Below are positions 55,284 to 64,000 of a DNA stretch of 64,000 nucleotides, in pieces (the stretch's first letter is position 1; each line of letters begins with the position of its first letter). Where the stretch lies: assembly GCF_014201415.1 (NCBI RefSeq), contig NZ_JACHEH010000001.1, positions 248,001-312,000 of the forward strand, read 5' to 3'. The notes under the pieces are model-generated. The model ran no database searches and was not told where the DNA came from. It saw only the letters and a list, made by a program, of their open reading frames with translations. The stretch is from Chelatococcus composti (GTDB lineage: Bacteria > Pseudomonadota > Alphaproteobacteria > Rhizobiales > Beijerinckiaceae). The position numbers were made by a program, and so were the translations under genes.

Positions 55284-55647
55284 TGAGTGTCTTTCATGGT
55301 AGCGCCGGACCCACCGCCGGCCACGGGCCGGGCGGGCGCACGAACGCGGGGAAACGAACGCCCCGCGTGAATTGGGCTGTTCCGGAAGATCGGTCGCAGG
55401 ACGAACGGCTCATCGACGAGAGATCGTCGCTCACGCAGCCGGACGTGAAGGGAAATCGATGCGACCCGCGCCACTTGTGTCTCCTGGCGCCCGTTTTGTC
55501 AAGGCGCGGACTGACACTGCCGCTCAAACAGGCAGATGCACAGTGCGGGTGGGAAAGTCTATGCAGTTATGTCTAGACAATTGACAGCGGGGCTGCGGCG
55601 TGCTGCCATCCGGTGAGAAGAGGGGTCAACGGACCGGTAGACACGTC
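55284..55647. promoter_or_regulatory. rhlE - ABC transporter divergent region
   Basis: A 364-base non-coding region. Its left part should be the rhlE leader. The right end holds the HutC-type palindrome and a consensus -35 for the transporter, listed separately. I see no other gene or repeat. Confidence 0.4.
55570..55586 (+). promoter_or_regulatory. HutC-type operator with adjacent -35
   Basis: TGTCTAGACA (55570-55579) is a perfect 10-bp palindrome whose core GTCTAGAC fits the HutC-subfamily consensus GTMTAKAC. A consensus -35, TTGACA, follows at 55581-55586. The -10 at normal spacing (TGCCAT, 55604-55609) is weak. It lies ~65 bases before the ABC binding-protein start and suggests control by a HutC repressor encoded elsewhere. 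Confidence 0.55.
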
Positions 55648-56598
55648 ATGAAGCGCACTTCGGTTTTCGGGCTCGCTGCGGCGATCCTCATCGGCGCGGC
55701 GGGCGCCGCCTCGGCCGCCAACACGAAGGTGGCCATCGGCATCAGCGGGTGGACGGGCTTTGCGCCGCTTACGCTCGCCAAGGAGGCCGGCATCTTCGAG
55801 AAGAACGGCCTCGACGTCACGCTCAAGAAGATCCCGCAGGCGAGCCGCCACCTCGCCATTGCCTCCGGCGACATCCAGTGCGCGGCCACCACCGTCGAGA
55901 CTTGGGTGGTGTGGAATGCCAATGGCATCGCCACCAAGCAGATCTTCCAGATGGACAAGTCCTACGGCGCCGACGGCATGGTGGTGCGCAACGACATTCA
56001 GTCCATCAAGGACCTTAAGGGCAAGACGGTGGCCGCCTCCGCGCCTGGCACGTCGCCCTATTTCGTCCTCGCCTGGATGCTGAAGAAGAACGGCCTGTCG
56101 GTGAAGGACGTGCAGGTCGTCAATCTCGAGCCTGGCCCTGCGGCCCAGGCCTTCGTCGCCGGCCAAAACGACGCGGCGATGAGCTACGAGCCCTATCTGT
56201 CGACGGTGCGCGACAAGCCGGAGGCCGGCAAGATCATCGCCACGACGCTCGACTATCCGGTCGTGATGGATACGGTCGGCTGCACGCCGAAGTTCCTCGA
56301 GGAGAACCCGAAGGCGGCCAAGGCGCTCGCCGACAGCTACTTCGAGGCGCTCGATATGATCAAGGCCGACGAGAAGAAGGCTTTCGAGATCATGGGGGCC
56401 GACGTGAAGCAGACGGGCGAGCAGTTCGCCAAGTCGGCCCAGTACCTGCGCTGGCAGGACCGTGAGGCCAACAAGGCCTTCTTCTCCGGCGAGCTTCAGA
56501 AGTTCTCCGAGGAAGCGGCCGACCTGCTTCTGGAGGTCGGAATCATCAAGGCGAAGCCGGACATCTCGACGATCATCGATCCCAGCTTCATCAACTGA
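55648..56598 (+). CDS. NitT/TauT-type ABC transporter binding protein
   Basis: A 316-residue periplasmic protein (signal about residues 1-23, ending ASA) of the NMT1/SsuA-like family. Sequence features are GISGWTGFAPLTLAKEAGIFEKNGLDV, SGDIQCAATTVETWVVWNANG and VAASAPGTSPYFVLAWML. Family ligands range from sulfonates and nitrate to pyrimidine-like rings. Its HutC-like operator and closeness to hut genes suggest an imidazole-type ligand. That is inference only. Confidence 0.88.
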   Translation: MKRTSVFGLAAAILIGAAGAASAANTKVAIGISGWTGFAPLTLAKEAGIFEKNGLDVTLKKIPQASRHLAIASGDIQCAATTVETWVVWNANGIATKQIFQMDKSYGADGMVVRNDIQSIKDLKGKTVAASAPGTSPYFVLAWMLKKNGLSVKDVQVVNLEPGPAAQAFVAGQNDAAMSYEPYLSTVRDKPEAGKIIATTLDYPVVMDTVGCTPKFLEENPKAAKALADSYFEALDMIKADEKKAFEIMGADVKQTGEQFAKSAQYLRWQDREANKAFFSGELQKFSEEAADLLLEVGIIKAKPDISTIIDPSFIN

Positions 56599-56604
56599 GG
56601 GCGA

Positions 56605-56740
56605 TGCGGCCCCGGTGAGGGCCGCAGTTTCCGGCGAAGCCGAACGCACCGGAATGAGAGACATCGGTTCCCCTTCGTCCGCGGAGGGAGGGGAACACAA
56701 CGGACGGGGGCAGGGCGGTGGTCCGGGCTCGACCACCGCC
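56605..56740 (+). repeat. Three successive hairpins between binding protein and permease
   Basis: Three perfect stems occur in 136 bases: TGCGGCCC/GGGCCGCA (56605-56612 with 56619-56626), GTTCCCCT/AGGGGAAC (56667-56674 with 56689-56696) and GGCGGTGGTC/GACCACCGCC (56714-56723 with 56731-56740). None has a U-tract. They probably protect the binding-protein mRNA and reduce permease expression. Confidence 0.6.
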
Positions 56741-56836
56741 TGCTCGGTTCTTGACTCGTGACGCGGGAAAGGTTGCACAGCGCCCTTCCTCGCTTCCTGG
56801 CCGCGAGTCCTCACGAGACGGCACGAACGGAATGTC

Positions 56837-57613
56837 ATGCTGAGACCACTGGAACCGATCGGGCAGGGGGCACGCATCGCCCTCGGCATCTCCTTCTTCA
56901 TCCTCTTCGTGCTGGGCTGGGCCTTCGCCACGTTCGGCGGTTATGTGTCGCCCACCTTCCTGGCCGACCCGCTGACAATGCTGGCGGATGGTTGGTCGCT
57001 CCTCGTGGACCACGGTTTCCTGTTCGACATCTTCGTGACCATCTGGCGCGTGCTCGGCGGTTTCGTGCTGGCGGCCATCGTCGCCGTGCCGCTTGGGATC
57101 CTTATGGGTGCCTACAAGCCCATCGAGGCGTTCTTCGAGCCCTTTGTCTCCTTCGCCCGCTACCTGCCGGCCTCCGCCTTCATTCCGCTGCTCATCCTGT
57201 GGGCCGGCATCGGCGAGGTGCAGAAGCTGCTCGTCATCTTCATCGGCTCGGTGTTCCAGATCATCCTGATGGTGGCGGTCTCGGTTGGTTCCACCCGGCG
57301 TGATCTTGTCGAGGCAGCCTACACGCTCGGTGCGCGCGACACGGGCATCGTGCGCCGCGTCATGATCCCGGCCAATGCGCCTGAAATTGCCGAGATCCTG
57401 CGCCTCGTCCTCGGCTGGGCCTGGACCTACGTCATCGTCGCCGAGCTCATCGGCTCCTCGTCCGGTATCGGCCACATGATCATCGACAGCCAGGCGCTGC
57501 TTGCAACCGGTCAGATCATCTTCGGCATCATCATCATCGGCCTCATCGGCCTCATCTCCGACTTCCTGTTCAAGGCGGCCAACCGCTGGCTCTTCCCCTG
57601 GAGGTTCGCGTGA
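56837..57613 (+). CDS. NitT/TauT-type ABC transporter permease
   Basis: A 258-residue, six-helix permease of the SsuC/TauC type. The EAA loop reads DLVEAAYTLGARDTGIVRRVMIPANAPEI. It is the membrane partner of the binding protein at 55648. It overlaps the ATPase gene by four bases (GTGA). Confidence 0.92.
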   Translation: MLRPLEPIGQGARIALGISFFILFVLGWAFATFGGYVSPTFLADPLTMLADGWSLLVDHGFLFDIFVTIWRVLGGFVLAAIVAVPLGILMGAYKPIEAFFEPFVSFARYLPASAFIPLLILWAGIGEVQKLLVIFIGSVFQIILMVAVSVGSTRRDLVEAAYTLGARDTGIVRRVMIPANAPEIAEILRLVLGWAWTYVIVAELIGSSSGIGHMIIDSQALLATGQIIFGIIIIGLIGLISDFLFKAANRWLFPWRFA

Positions 57614-58395
57614 CCAAGCTCGTCATCGACAACGTTTCGCGCACCTTCCCCGGCGTGCGCGGAGGGGCGCCGGTGATGGCGCTGACGCCGACGAACCTGA
57701 CCGTCGCGGCGAACGACTTCATCACCATTCTCGGGCCATCCGGCTGCGGCAAGTCCACGCTGCTGCGCATCGTGGCCGGTCTCGACAGGCCGAGCACAGG
57801 CGAGGTGCGCCTTGATGGACGCCGCATCACCGGCCCCGGCGCCGACCGTGGCATGGTGTTCCAGTCCTACACCCTCTTTCCCTGGCTCACCGTGGCACAG
57901 AACATCGCCTTCGGCCTCAGGGAGCAGGGGCGGCCGGAGGCCGAGATCCGCGAGATCGTCGCCTCCTACATCGAGAAGGTCGGTCTGCGCGGCTTCGAGA
58001 ACCACTGGCCCAAGCAGCTCTCGGGCGGCATGCAGCAGCGCACCGCGATTGCGCGCGCTCTTGCCAACGATCCCGAGATTCTGCTGCTCGACGAGCCTTT
58101 CGGCGCCCTCGACAACCAGACGCGCTCGCTGATGCAGGAGCTGCTGCTCGGCATCTGGGAGCGCGAGCGCAAGACGGTGCTGTTCGTCACCCACGATATT
58201 GAGGAAGCGATCTTTCTCGCCTCGCGCGTCATCGTCATGTCGGCGCGGCCGGGCCGCATCAAGGCGGACCTCGCCGTCGACCTGCCGCACCCGCGCGACT
58301 ACAAGATGAAGACGAGCCCCGAATTCTCCGCGCTGAAGGCGAGACTGACGGAGGAAATCCGCGTCGAGGCCGTGCTCGCCGCAGCGGAACATTAA
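57610..58395 (+). CDS. NitT/TauT-type ABC transporter ATP-binding protein
   Basis: A 261-residue ATPase. Walker A is GPSGCGKSTLLRIV, the signature LSGGMQQRTAIARAL, Walker B LLLDEPFGALD and the switch histidine FVTHDIEEAIF. The start is a GTG at 57610 within the permease stop. All three ABC genes lie in one unit. Confidence 0.93.
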   Translation: MTKLVIDNVSRTFPGVRGGAPVMALTPTNLTVAANDFITILGPSGCGKSTLLRIVAGLDRPSTGEVRLDGRRITGPGADRGMVFQSYTLFPWLTVAQNIAFGLREQGRPEAEIREIVASYIEKVGLRGFENHWPKQLSGGMQQRTAIARALANDPEILLLDEPFGALDNQTRSLMQELLLGIWERERKTVLFVTHDIEEAIFLASRVIVMSARPGRIKADLAVDLPHPRDYKMKTSPEFSALKARLTEEIRVEAVLAAAEH

Positions 58396-58432
58396 GAATA
58401 CCTTCCGGAAAGCGGCCCCGTTTCTTTGCTTC

Positions 58433-58461
58433 GCCCGGCGCGCGCGCTATTGTCGCCGGGC
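58433..58461 (+). terminator. Hairpin after the ABC operon
   Basis: GCCCGGCG (58433-58440) pairs with CGCCGGGC (58454-58461) around a 13-nt loop, 37 bases past the ATPase stop. It is followed by ATTTGGGG, not a U-tract. A moderate terminator or boundary element. Confidence 0.4.
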
Positions 58462-58529
58462 ATTTGGGGAGACGGGTCATGCTGTCCGGGCCCCTCTTCG
58501 CCCGTGTTCGGGCAGCGTTCGGGGGTGCA

Positions 58530-59096
58530 ATGGTCAACATGCTAAATCAGAGTTCGCTCGGTGCCGCTGCCAGCGGGATCAAGGGCAAGTGGGGCTGGTT
58601 CGTCGCGCTCGGCGTCGGTCTGCTCATCTTCGGCGGCATTGCCTTCGCCCATCTGTTCGTCGCGACGGTGGCCACGGTCTACTACGTCGGAGCGCTCATG
58701 CTCGTCGGCGGCATCATCGAGATCGTGCATGCCTTCGGCGTGAAGACGTGGGGCCGTTTCTTCTTCTGGCTGGTGAGCGGCATCATCTACGCCGTGGCAG
58801 GGTTCATCGCCTTCTATAACCCGCTGCTGGCGTCGAGCGCGTTGACACTTCTTCTGGCGGTGTCCCTCATCGTCGCCGGGCTCATGCGCATCTGGGTCGG
58901 TATCGGTACCAGGCCCGAGAAGGGCTGGGGCTGGATCGTGGCTGCGGGCGTGCTGACGCTCGTCACCGGCCTCATCATCGCTGCCGGCTGGCCGGTGAAC
59001 AGCCTCTGGGTGCTCGGCCTGCTGATGGCGATTGACCTCATTTTCCAGGGCTGGGCTTTCATTGCCTTTGGCCTTGCCCTCAAGGCGGCGCGCTGA
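58530..59096 (+). CDS. HdeD family membrane protein (DUF308)
   Basis: A 188-residue protein with six hydrophobic segments in three helical-hairpin repeats, matching the HdeD/DUF308 fold. Examples are VGALMLVGGIIEIVHAFGVKTW and SGIIYAVAGFIAFYNPLLASSALTLLLA. E. coli HdeD helps acid resistance at high cell density. Function in alphaproteobacteria is not established. GGGGG lies before the ATG at 58530. It converges on hutD with a 3-base gap. Confidence 0.85.
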   Translation: MVNMLNQSSLGAAASGIKGKWGWFVALGVGLLIFGGIAFAHLFVATVATVYYVGALMLVGGIIEIVHAFGVKTWGRFFFWLVSGIIYAVAGFIAFYNPLLASSALTLLLAVSLIVAGLMRIWVGIGTRPEKGWGWIVAAGVLTLVTGLIIAAGWPVNSLWVLGLLMAIDLIFQGWAFIAFGLALKAAR

Positions 59097-59099
59097 GCC

Positions 59100-59672
59100 T
59101 CACAGGCGCCAGAGATCGACCGTGTAGACGACGGCAGGGCCGTCCGCCGCGAGGTGGACGGCCTTTTCATCGACGATGGCCGTGTCTCGCGCCATCAGCG
59201 TCTCTGTGCCGGCATCGCCGGTTACGGCGACACCGTCCTGGGCTGCAATGACGAGCATCAGGTCGCCGAGGCGTGGCAGCGGATGCGGGTTCTCGAGCGT
59301 GACGCGTTGCACATGATGGCGCCAGCGGCCGCGCCGCGTCATGACGTTGAGATCGACGACGGAGCCGTCTGTCAGCAGGCCGCTGACGGCGACATCGCCC
59401 GGAAAGGCATAGGGCGGCGTCGCGGCAGCGATCACGACGCTGCTCCGCCCCTCGAAGGAGAGCGTCAGGGCTTCGCCTTCCAGGAGCGACAGGGTGCGGT
59501 CGATGCCCGGAAACAGCGAGAACGGCCCGTCCGTCGCCACGCGCGCCATGCTCACGCGCCAGTCGAAGGCATCGAGCCCGGCCCCATCGGGGAAGGCGGC
59601 GATCTCGGTGGTCTCGCCGCCGCCGTTCTTCCATGGCATCACGCGATAGTCGGCCGCCCGGAGAATGCGCAT
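59100..59672 (-). CDS. hutD: HutD family protein
   Basis: A 190-residue cupin-like protein. It opens with RVMPWKNGGGETTEIAAFP and continues DAFDWRVSMARVATDGPFSLFPGIDRTL, the HutD signature. HutD accompanies histidine-use operons and is thought to moderate their expression or flux. It is the last gene of the minus-strand unit, five bases after the acyl-CoA dehydrogenase, so that enzyme is embedded in the hut operon. Confidence 0.93.
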   Translation of the reverse strand: MRILRAADYRVMPWKNGGGETTEIAAFPDGAGLDAFDWRVSMARVATDGPFSLFPGIDRTLSLLEGEALTLSFEGRSSVVIAAATPPYAFPGDVAVSGLLTDGSVVDLNVMTRRGRWRHHVQRVTLENPHPLPRLGDLMLVIAAQDGVAVTGDAGTETLMARDTAIVDEKAVHLAADGPAVVYTVDLWRL

Positions 59673-59677
59673 GGGCC

Positions 59678-60817
59678 TTACCCCAGAAGATGGCGCGCGA
59701 TGATGTTGCGCTGGATTTCGGACGAGCCCTCGTAGATGCGGAAGATGCGGCAGTCGCGCACGTAGCGCTCCAGCGGCAACGCCGTGGTGAAGCCATAGCC
59801 GCCGTGGATCTGCAGGGCCTTGTCGGTGACGCGGCCCGCCATCTCCGAGGCGAAGAGCTTGGCCATCGAGGCTTCCATGGAGAAGCGCTCGCCCTGCTCG
59901 CGCTTGCGCGCGGCGGCGAGGCCGAGCTGGCGCGCCGCGGCAATGTCGGTCGCCATGTCGGCGAGCATCCACTGCAGGCCCTGGAAGTGGGCGATGGGCT
60001 CGCCGCCGACCTTGCGCTCCTTCGCCCAGTCGAGGGCCGCGGCGAGAGCGGCTTCCGCGATGCCGACGGCGCAGGCGGCGATCTCGAGCCGGCCAGCGTC
60101 GAGCACCTTGAGGGCGGTGCGGAAGCCTTTGCCTTCCTCGCCGAGGCGGTTTTCCGCCGGCACGAAGCAGTCGAGCGACACCTCGAAGACATGGCCGCCA
60201 CGCAGACCCATGGTCGGCTCGGGTGGCGAGCAGCGCACGCCGCCAGCCTTCGGCTCAACGATGAAGGCCGAGATGCCGCGCGCGCCCGCTGCCATGTCCG
60301 TCTTGGCATAGACGACGATGAAGTCGGCTTCGCCGGCATTGGAGATGAAATGCTTGGTGCCGGTGATGCGGTAGCCGTCGCCCTCGCGCACGGCACGCGT
60401 CGTCATGTCGGCCGGGTTTGAGCCGGCGCCAGGTTCGGTGAGGCCGAAGGCGCCGAGCGTCTTGCCGGCGGCTGCGTCCGGCAGGTAGCGCTGCTGCTGC
60501 TCGGGCGAGCCGCCGATGAGGATGGAGTCGGTGGCCAGCCAGTGGGCCGTGACCATGGAGGCGGTGGAGCCACAGGCTCCCGCGATGGCCGCCACGGCCT
60601 CGAACAGGGCCGTGGCCGGCAGGCCGATGCCGCCGCAGGACTCCGGCAGGTTGAGGCCCATGATGCCCATCTGCGCGAGCCGCGGCAGATGCATGGTGGC
60701 CGAACGCCCCGTGCGATCGATTGCGGCGGCAGCCGGCGCCAGCACGTTGCGGCTGAAGTCGCGCACCGCCTCGACGAGCGCGGCGGCATCCTCGGAAGTC
60801 ATGGTGGGGGCGTTCAC
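59678..60817 (-). CDS. Acyl-CoA dehydrogenase within the hut operon
   Basis: A 379-residue FAD enzyme of full family length. Signatures are LGAFGLTEPGAGSNPADM with GYRITGTKHFISNAGEAD, MGLRGGHVFEVSLD, QIHGGYGFT and the C-terminal YEGSSEIQRNIIARHLLG, whose Glu is the usual alpha-proton base. It forms an alpha,beta double bond in an acyl-CoA. The GTG start (60817) overlaps the CoA-transferase stop by four bases. With hutU and hutD in the same unit, an imidazole acyl-CoA is a plausible substrate. A straight or branched fatty acyl-CoA is the ordinary alternative. Confidence 0.92.
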   Translation of the reverse strand: MNAPTMTSEDAAALVEAVRDFSRNVLAPAAAAIDRTGRSATMHLPRLAQMGIMGLNLPESCGGIGLPATALFEAVAAIAGACGSTASMVTAHWLATDSILIGGSPEQQQRYLPDAAAGKTLGAFGLTEPGAGSNPADMTTRAVREGDGYRITGTKHFISNAGEADFIVVYAKTDMAAGARGISAFIVEPKAGGVRCSPPEPTMGLRGGHVFEVSLDCFVPAENRLGEEGKGFRTALKVLDAGRLEIAACAVGIAEAALAAALDWAKERKVGGEPIAHFQGLQWMLADMATDIAAARQLGLAAARKREQGERFSMEASMAKLFASEMAGRVTDKALQIHGGYGFTTALPLERYVRDCRIFRIYEGSSEIQRNIIARHLLG

Positions 60818-61959
60818 GTCCGGTCTTCCTCCAGATCGGCCAGGATGGAGGCGCGGTCGCCGTCAAGGCGAGGGGCAGCCGTCAGGCCGCCGCGCGGTGC
60901 GCCGGAAAAGCGGGCGGGTTGCTCGGGCACCCGGTTGAGGCCGGCGCGCGCATCGGCCAAGTCCTGCAGCAGCCCGCGGGCCCGGGCGTGTGGGGAGGCG
61001 AGTGCCTCGGCCATGTCGTTGATCTCGGCTGCGGGCACGCCGTGTGCGACGAGCGCCGCCACGGCCTCGCGCGCGCTGTATTGCCGCGACCAGCCCTCGA
61101 TGATGGCGCGCAGGGCGGCCTCGTTGGCGAGCCTGTCGCTGTCGGTCGCAAAACGCGGATAGGATGCGATCTCGGGCGCGCCGATGCACTCGGCCAGCCG
61201 CTGGAACAGCTTGTCGTTGAGCACCGCGAGCACGAAGCTGCCGTCGCGGGCCGCGAAGGCGCCGAACGGGGCCGACAGCGGATGGCGGTTGCCGACGCGC
61301 TTTGGCGCCTCGCCGGTTGCCAGATAGCGGGCGACGACGAGCGGCTGCAGCGCCACCATGGCGTCGAACATGGCAAGGTCGATGTGGCGGCCGCGCCCGG
61401 TGGTGTGCCGCTCGTAAAGGGCGGCGAGGATGGCCCAGGAGGCGAATAGGCCCGCTGCAACATCGGCGATGGACTCGCCGACGAGGGTAGGCGGCCCGTC
61501 CGGCTCGCCAGTGACCGCCATGATGCCGCTCATTGCCTGCAGGATCACGTCATAGGCCGGGCGCCTGGCGAGCTCGCCCTCCTGCCCGAAGCCCGAGATC
61601 GAGGCGTAGACGAGGCGCGGGTTGAGGGATGAAAGCTGCGCCCAGCCGATGCCGAGCTTGTCGGCGACGCCCGGACGGAAGTTCTCCACCACCACGTCGG
61701 CACGGGCAGCGAGCGCGTGGGCGATGGCGAGATCGTCCGCCCTGGCGAGGTCAAGGACGATCGAGCGCTTGCCGCGGTTCACCGTGGCGAAGAGCACGCT
61801 CTCGCCGTCCACGAAAGGACCGATGTGGCGGTAGTCGTCGCCGCCGGGCGGCTCGACCTTGATGACCTCCGCGCCGAGGTCGGCGAGGAGGGCGGTGCAG
61901 TAGGGGCCCGCCAGCACGCGGCTGAAATCGAGCACCCTGAGATTGGCCAGCGGCTTCAT
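60814..61959 (-). CDS. Class III CoA-transferase (CaiB/BaiF family) within the hut operon
   Basis: A 381-residue enzyme that moves CoA between carboxylic acids. It starts LANLRVLDFSRVLAGPYCTALLADLGAEVIKVEPP. The catalytic aspartate is expected in GRGRHIDLAMFDAM (about residue 175). Donor and acceptor are unknown. It lies 31 bases after hutU and is fused by overlap to the acyl-CoA dehydrogenase, so the two act on one substrate: activation, then oxidation. Confidence 0.92.
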   Translation of the reverse strand: MKPLANLRVLDFSRVLAGPYCTALLADLGAEVIKVEPPGGDDYRHIGPFVDGESVLFATVNRGKRSIVLDLARADDLAIAHALAARADVVVENFRPGVADKLGIGWAQLSSLNPRLVYASISGFGQEGELARRPAYDVILQAMSGIMAVTGEPDGPPTLVGESIADVAAGLFASWAILAALYERHTTGRGRHIDLAMFDAMVALQPLVVARYLATGEAPKRVGNRHPLSAPFGAFAARDGSFVLAVLNDKLFQRLAECIGAPEIASYPRFATDSDRLANEAALRAIIEGWSRQYSAREAVAALVAHGVPAAEINDMAEALASPHARARGLLQDLADARAGLNRVPEQPARFSGAPRGGLTAAPRLDGDRASILADLEEDRT

Positions 61960-61990
61960 GGCGACAACCCGTCACGTTCCTGCCGGCGGT

Positions 61991-63655
<1,665 letters not shown>

Positions 63656-63669
63656 GGCGAGGTCCTCGA

Positions 63670-64000
63670 TCAGGATTTCGAGCGGGCGAAGCCGATGCAG
63701 GCTTCGAGAATGCGGGTGAGGGTGGCGCGCATGGGCGCGGCATGGGCCTCGTCGTAGGCGACGGGCCAGGAAGCCTCGTCTACGGGGCCGACCGGCTCGC
63801 GCATGTAGCCGCGGCAGGCGAGCTCCATCTGGATGGCATGGACCCCGTCCGCGGGCCGGCCGTTGTGGCGGGTGATGAACCCGCCCCGGAAGCGGCCGTT
63901 GACCACGGTGCTGCGGCCGCTCGCCCGGCAGAGCTCGGCCACTGCGGACTCGAGAGCCGGGTCGCAGGTGACGCCGCCGTTGGTGCCGATGTTGAACTCC
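63670..64000 (-). CDS. hutG: N-formylglutamate deformylase, 3' part (cut by window edge)
   Basis: Only the last 109 residues are present; the start lies beyond the right edge. The visible part reads [27 protein letters not shown] and [11 protein letters not shown], all typical of HutG-type N-formylglutamate amidohydrolases (~265 residues). It yields glutamate and formate at the end of the five-step Hut route. The frame is open to the edge, so the gene is probably intact outside. Confidence 0.9.
   Translation of the reverse strand, partial: EFNIGTNGGVTCDPALESAVAELCRASGRSTVVNGRFRGGFITRHNGRPADGVHAIQMELACRGYMREPVGPVDEASWPVAYDEAHAAPMRATLTRILEACIGFARSKS

Overview
The window is a gene-dense, high-GC chromosomal segment. 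Codon use is even, Shine-Dalgarno sites are frequent, and many genes join by 1-4 nt ATGA/GTGA overlaps. The gene set is aapJQMP next to metC, matPQMAB malonate use under a MatR-type regulator, two TRAP transporters, a colonization-type alpha-2-macroglobulin with pbpC, and hut genes. This points to an alphaproteobacterium of the Rhizobiales/Hyphomicrobiales; I cannot name a genus. I see no transposase, integrase, tRNA, rRNA or CRISPR array. The only compositionally odd stretch is the AT-richer first ~360 bases.

Layout. 1-700 has no supported gene. 700-4132: a cold-shock protein, then a three-gene envelope-glycan module (GT-C transferase, polyprenyl-phosphate GT2, LABN protein). 4219-10233: metC divergent from the general amino-acid ABC transporter aapJQMP, with a tiny cysteine-ending ORF between aapJ and aapQ. 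10341-11696: three small membrane proteins. 11848-19524: uronate catabolism (uxuA, kduD, kduI, a GntR/FCD regulator, an FAH-fold hydratase-like enzyme, TRAP dctPQM). 19627-26100: an M20 peptidase and a dipeptide-type ABC transporter with fused ATPases. 26119-26982: purU. 27159-30118: a cytochrome b/ethylbenzene-dehydrogenase-gamma-like fusion and a 2Fe-2S/flavin reductase. 30219-33063: a phosphate-type binding protein directly upstream of a chemoreceptor. 33255-40042: matR-matPQMAB. 40073-49011: a serine-protease-like protein that seems to lack its catalytic residues, the alpha-2-macroglobulin and pbpC. 49105-55283: an aldehyde dehydrogenase, arfB, ettA, a hemolysin-III protein and an RhlE-type helicase. 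55648-58395: a NitT/TauT-type ABC transporter. 58530-64000: an HdeD protein, then on the minus strand hutG (cut by the window edge), hutU, a class III CoA-transferase, an acyl-CoA dehydrogenase and hutD.

How the genes work together. Most of the window imports and catabolises small organic acids, amino acids and peptides. Uronates appear to enter by the first TRAP system and feed KduI/KduD/UxuA. Malonate enters by MatPQM, is activated by MatB and decarboxylated by MatA. The most unusual arrangement is the hut operon. A CoA-transferase and an acyl-CoA dehydrogenase sit between hutU and hutD, with a 4-nt overlap and short gaps. A HutC-type operator core (GTCTAGAC) lies before the nearby ABC transporter. 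I infer a possible route that converts imidazole propionate through its CoA ester to urocanate and then into the Hut pathway, possibly with its own importer. This is a hypothesis from gene order and family chemistry, not a demonstrated function.
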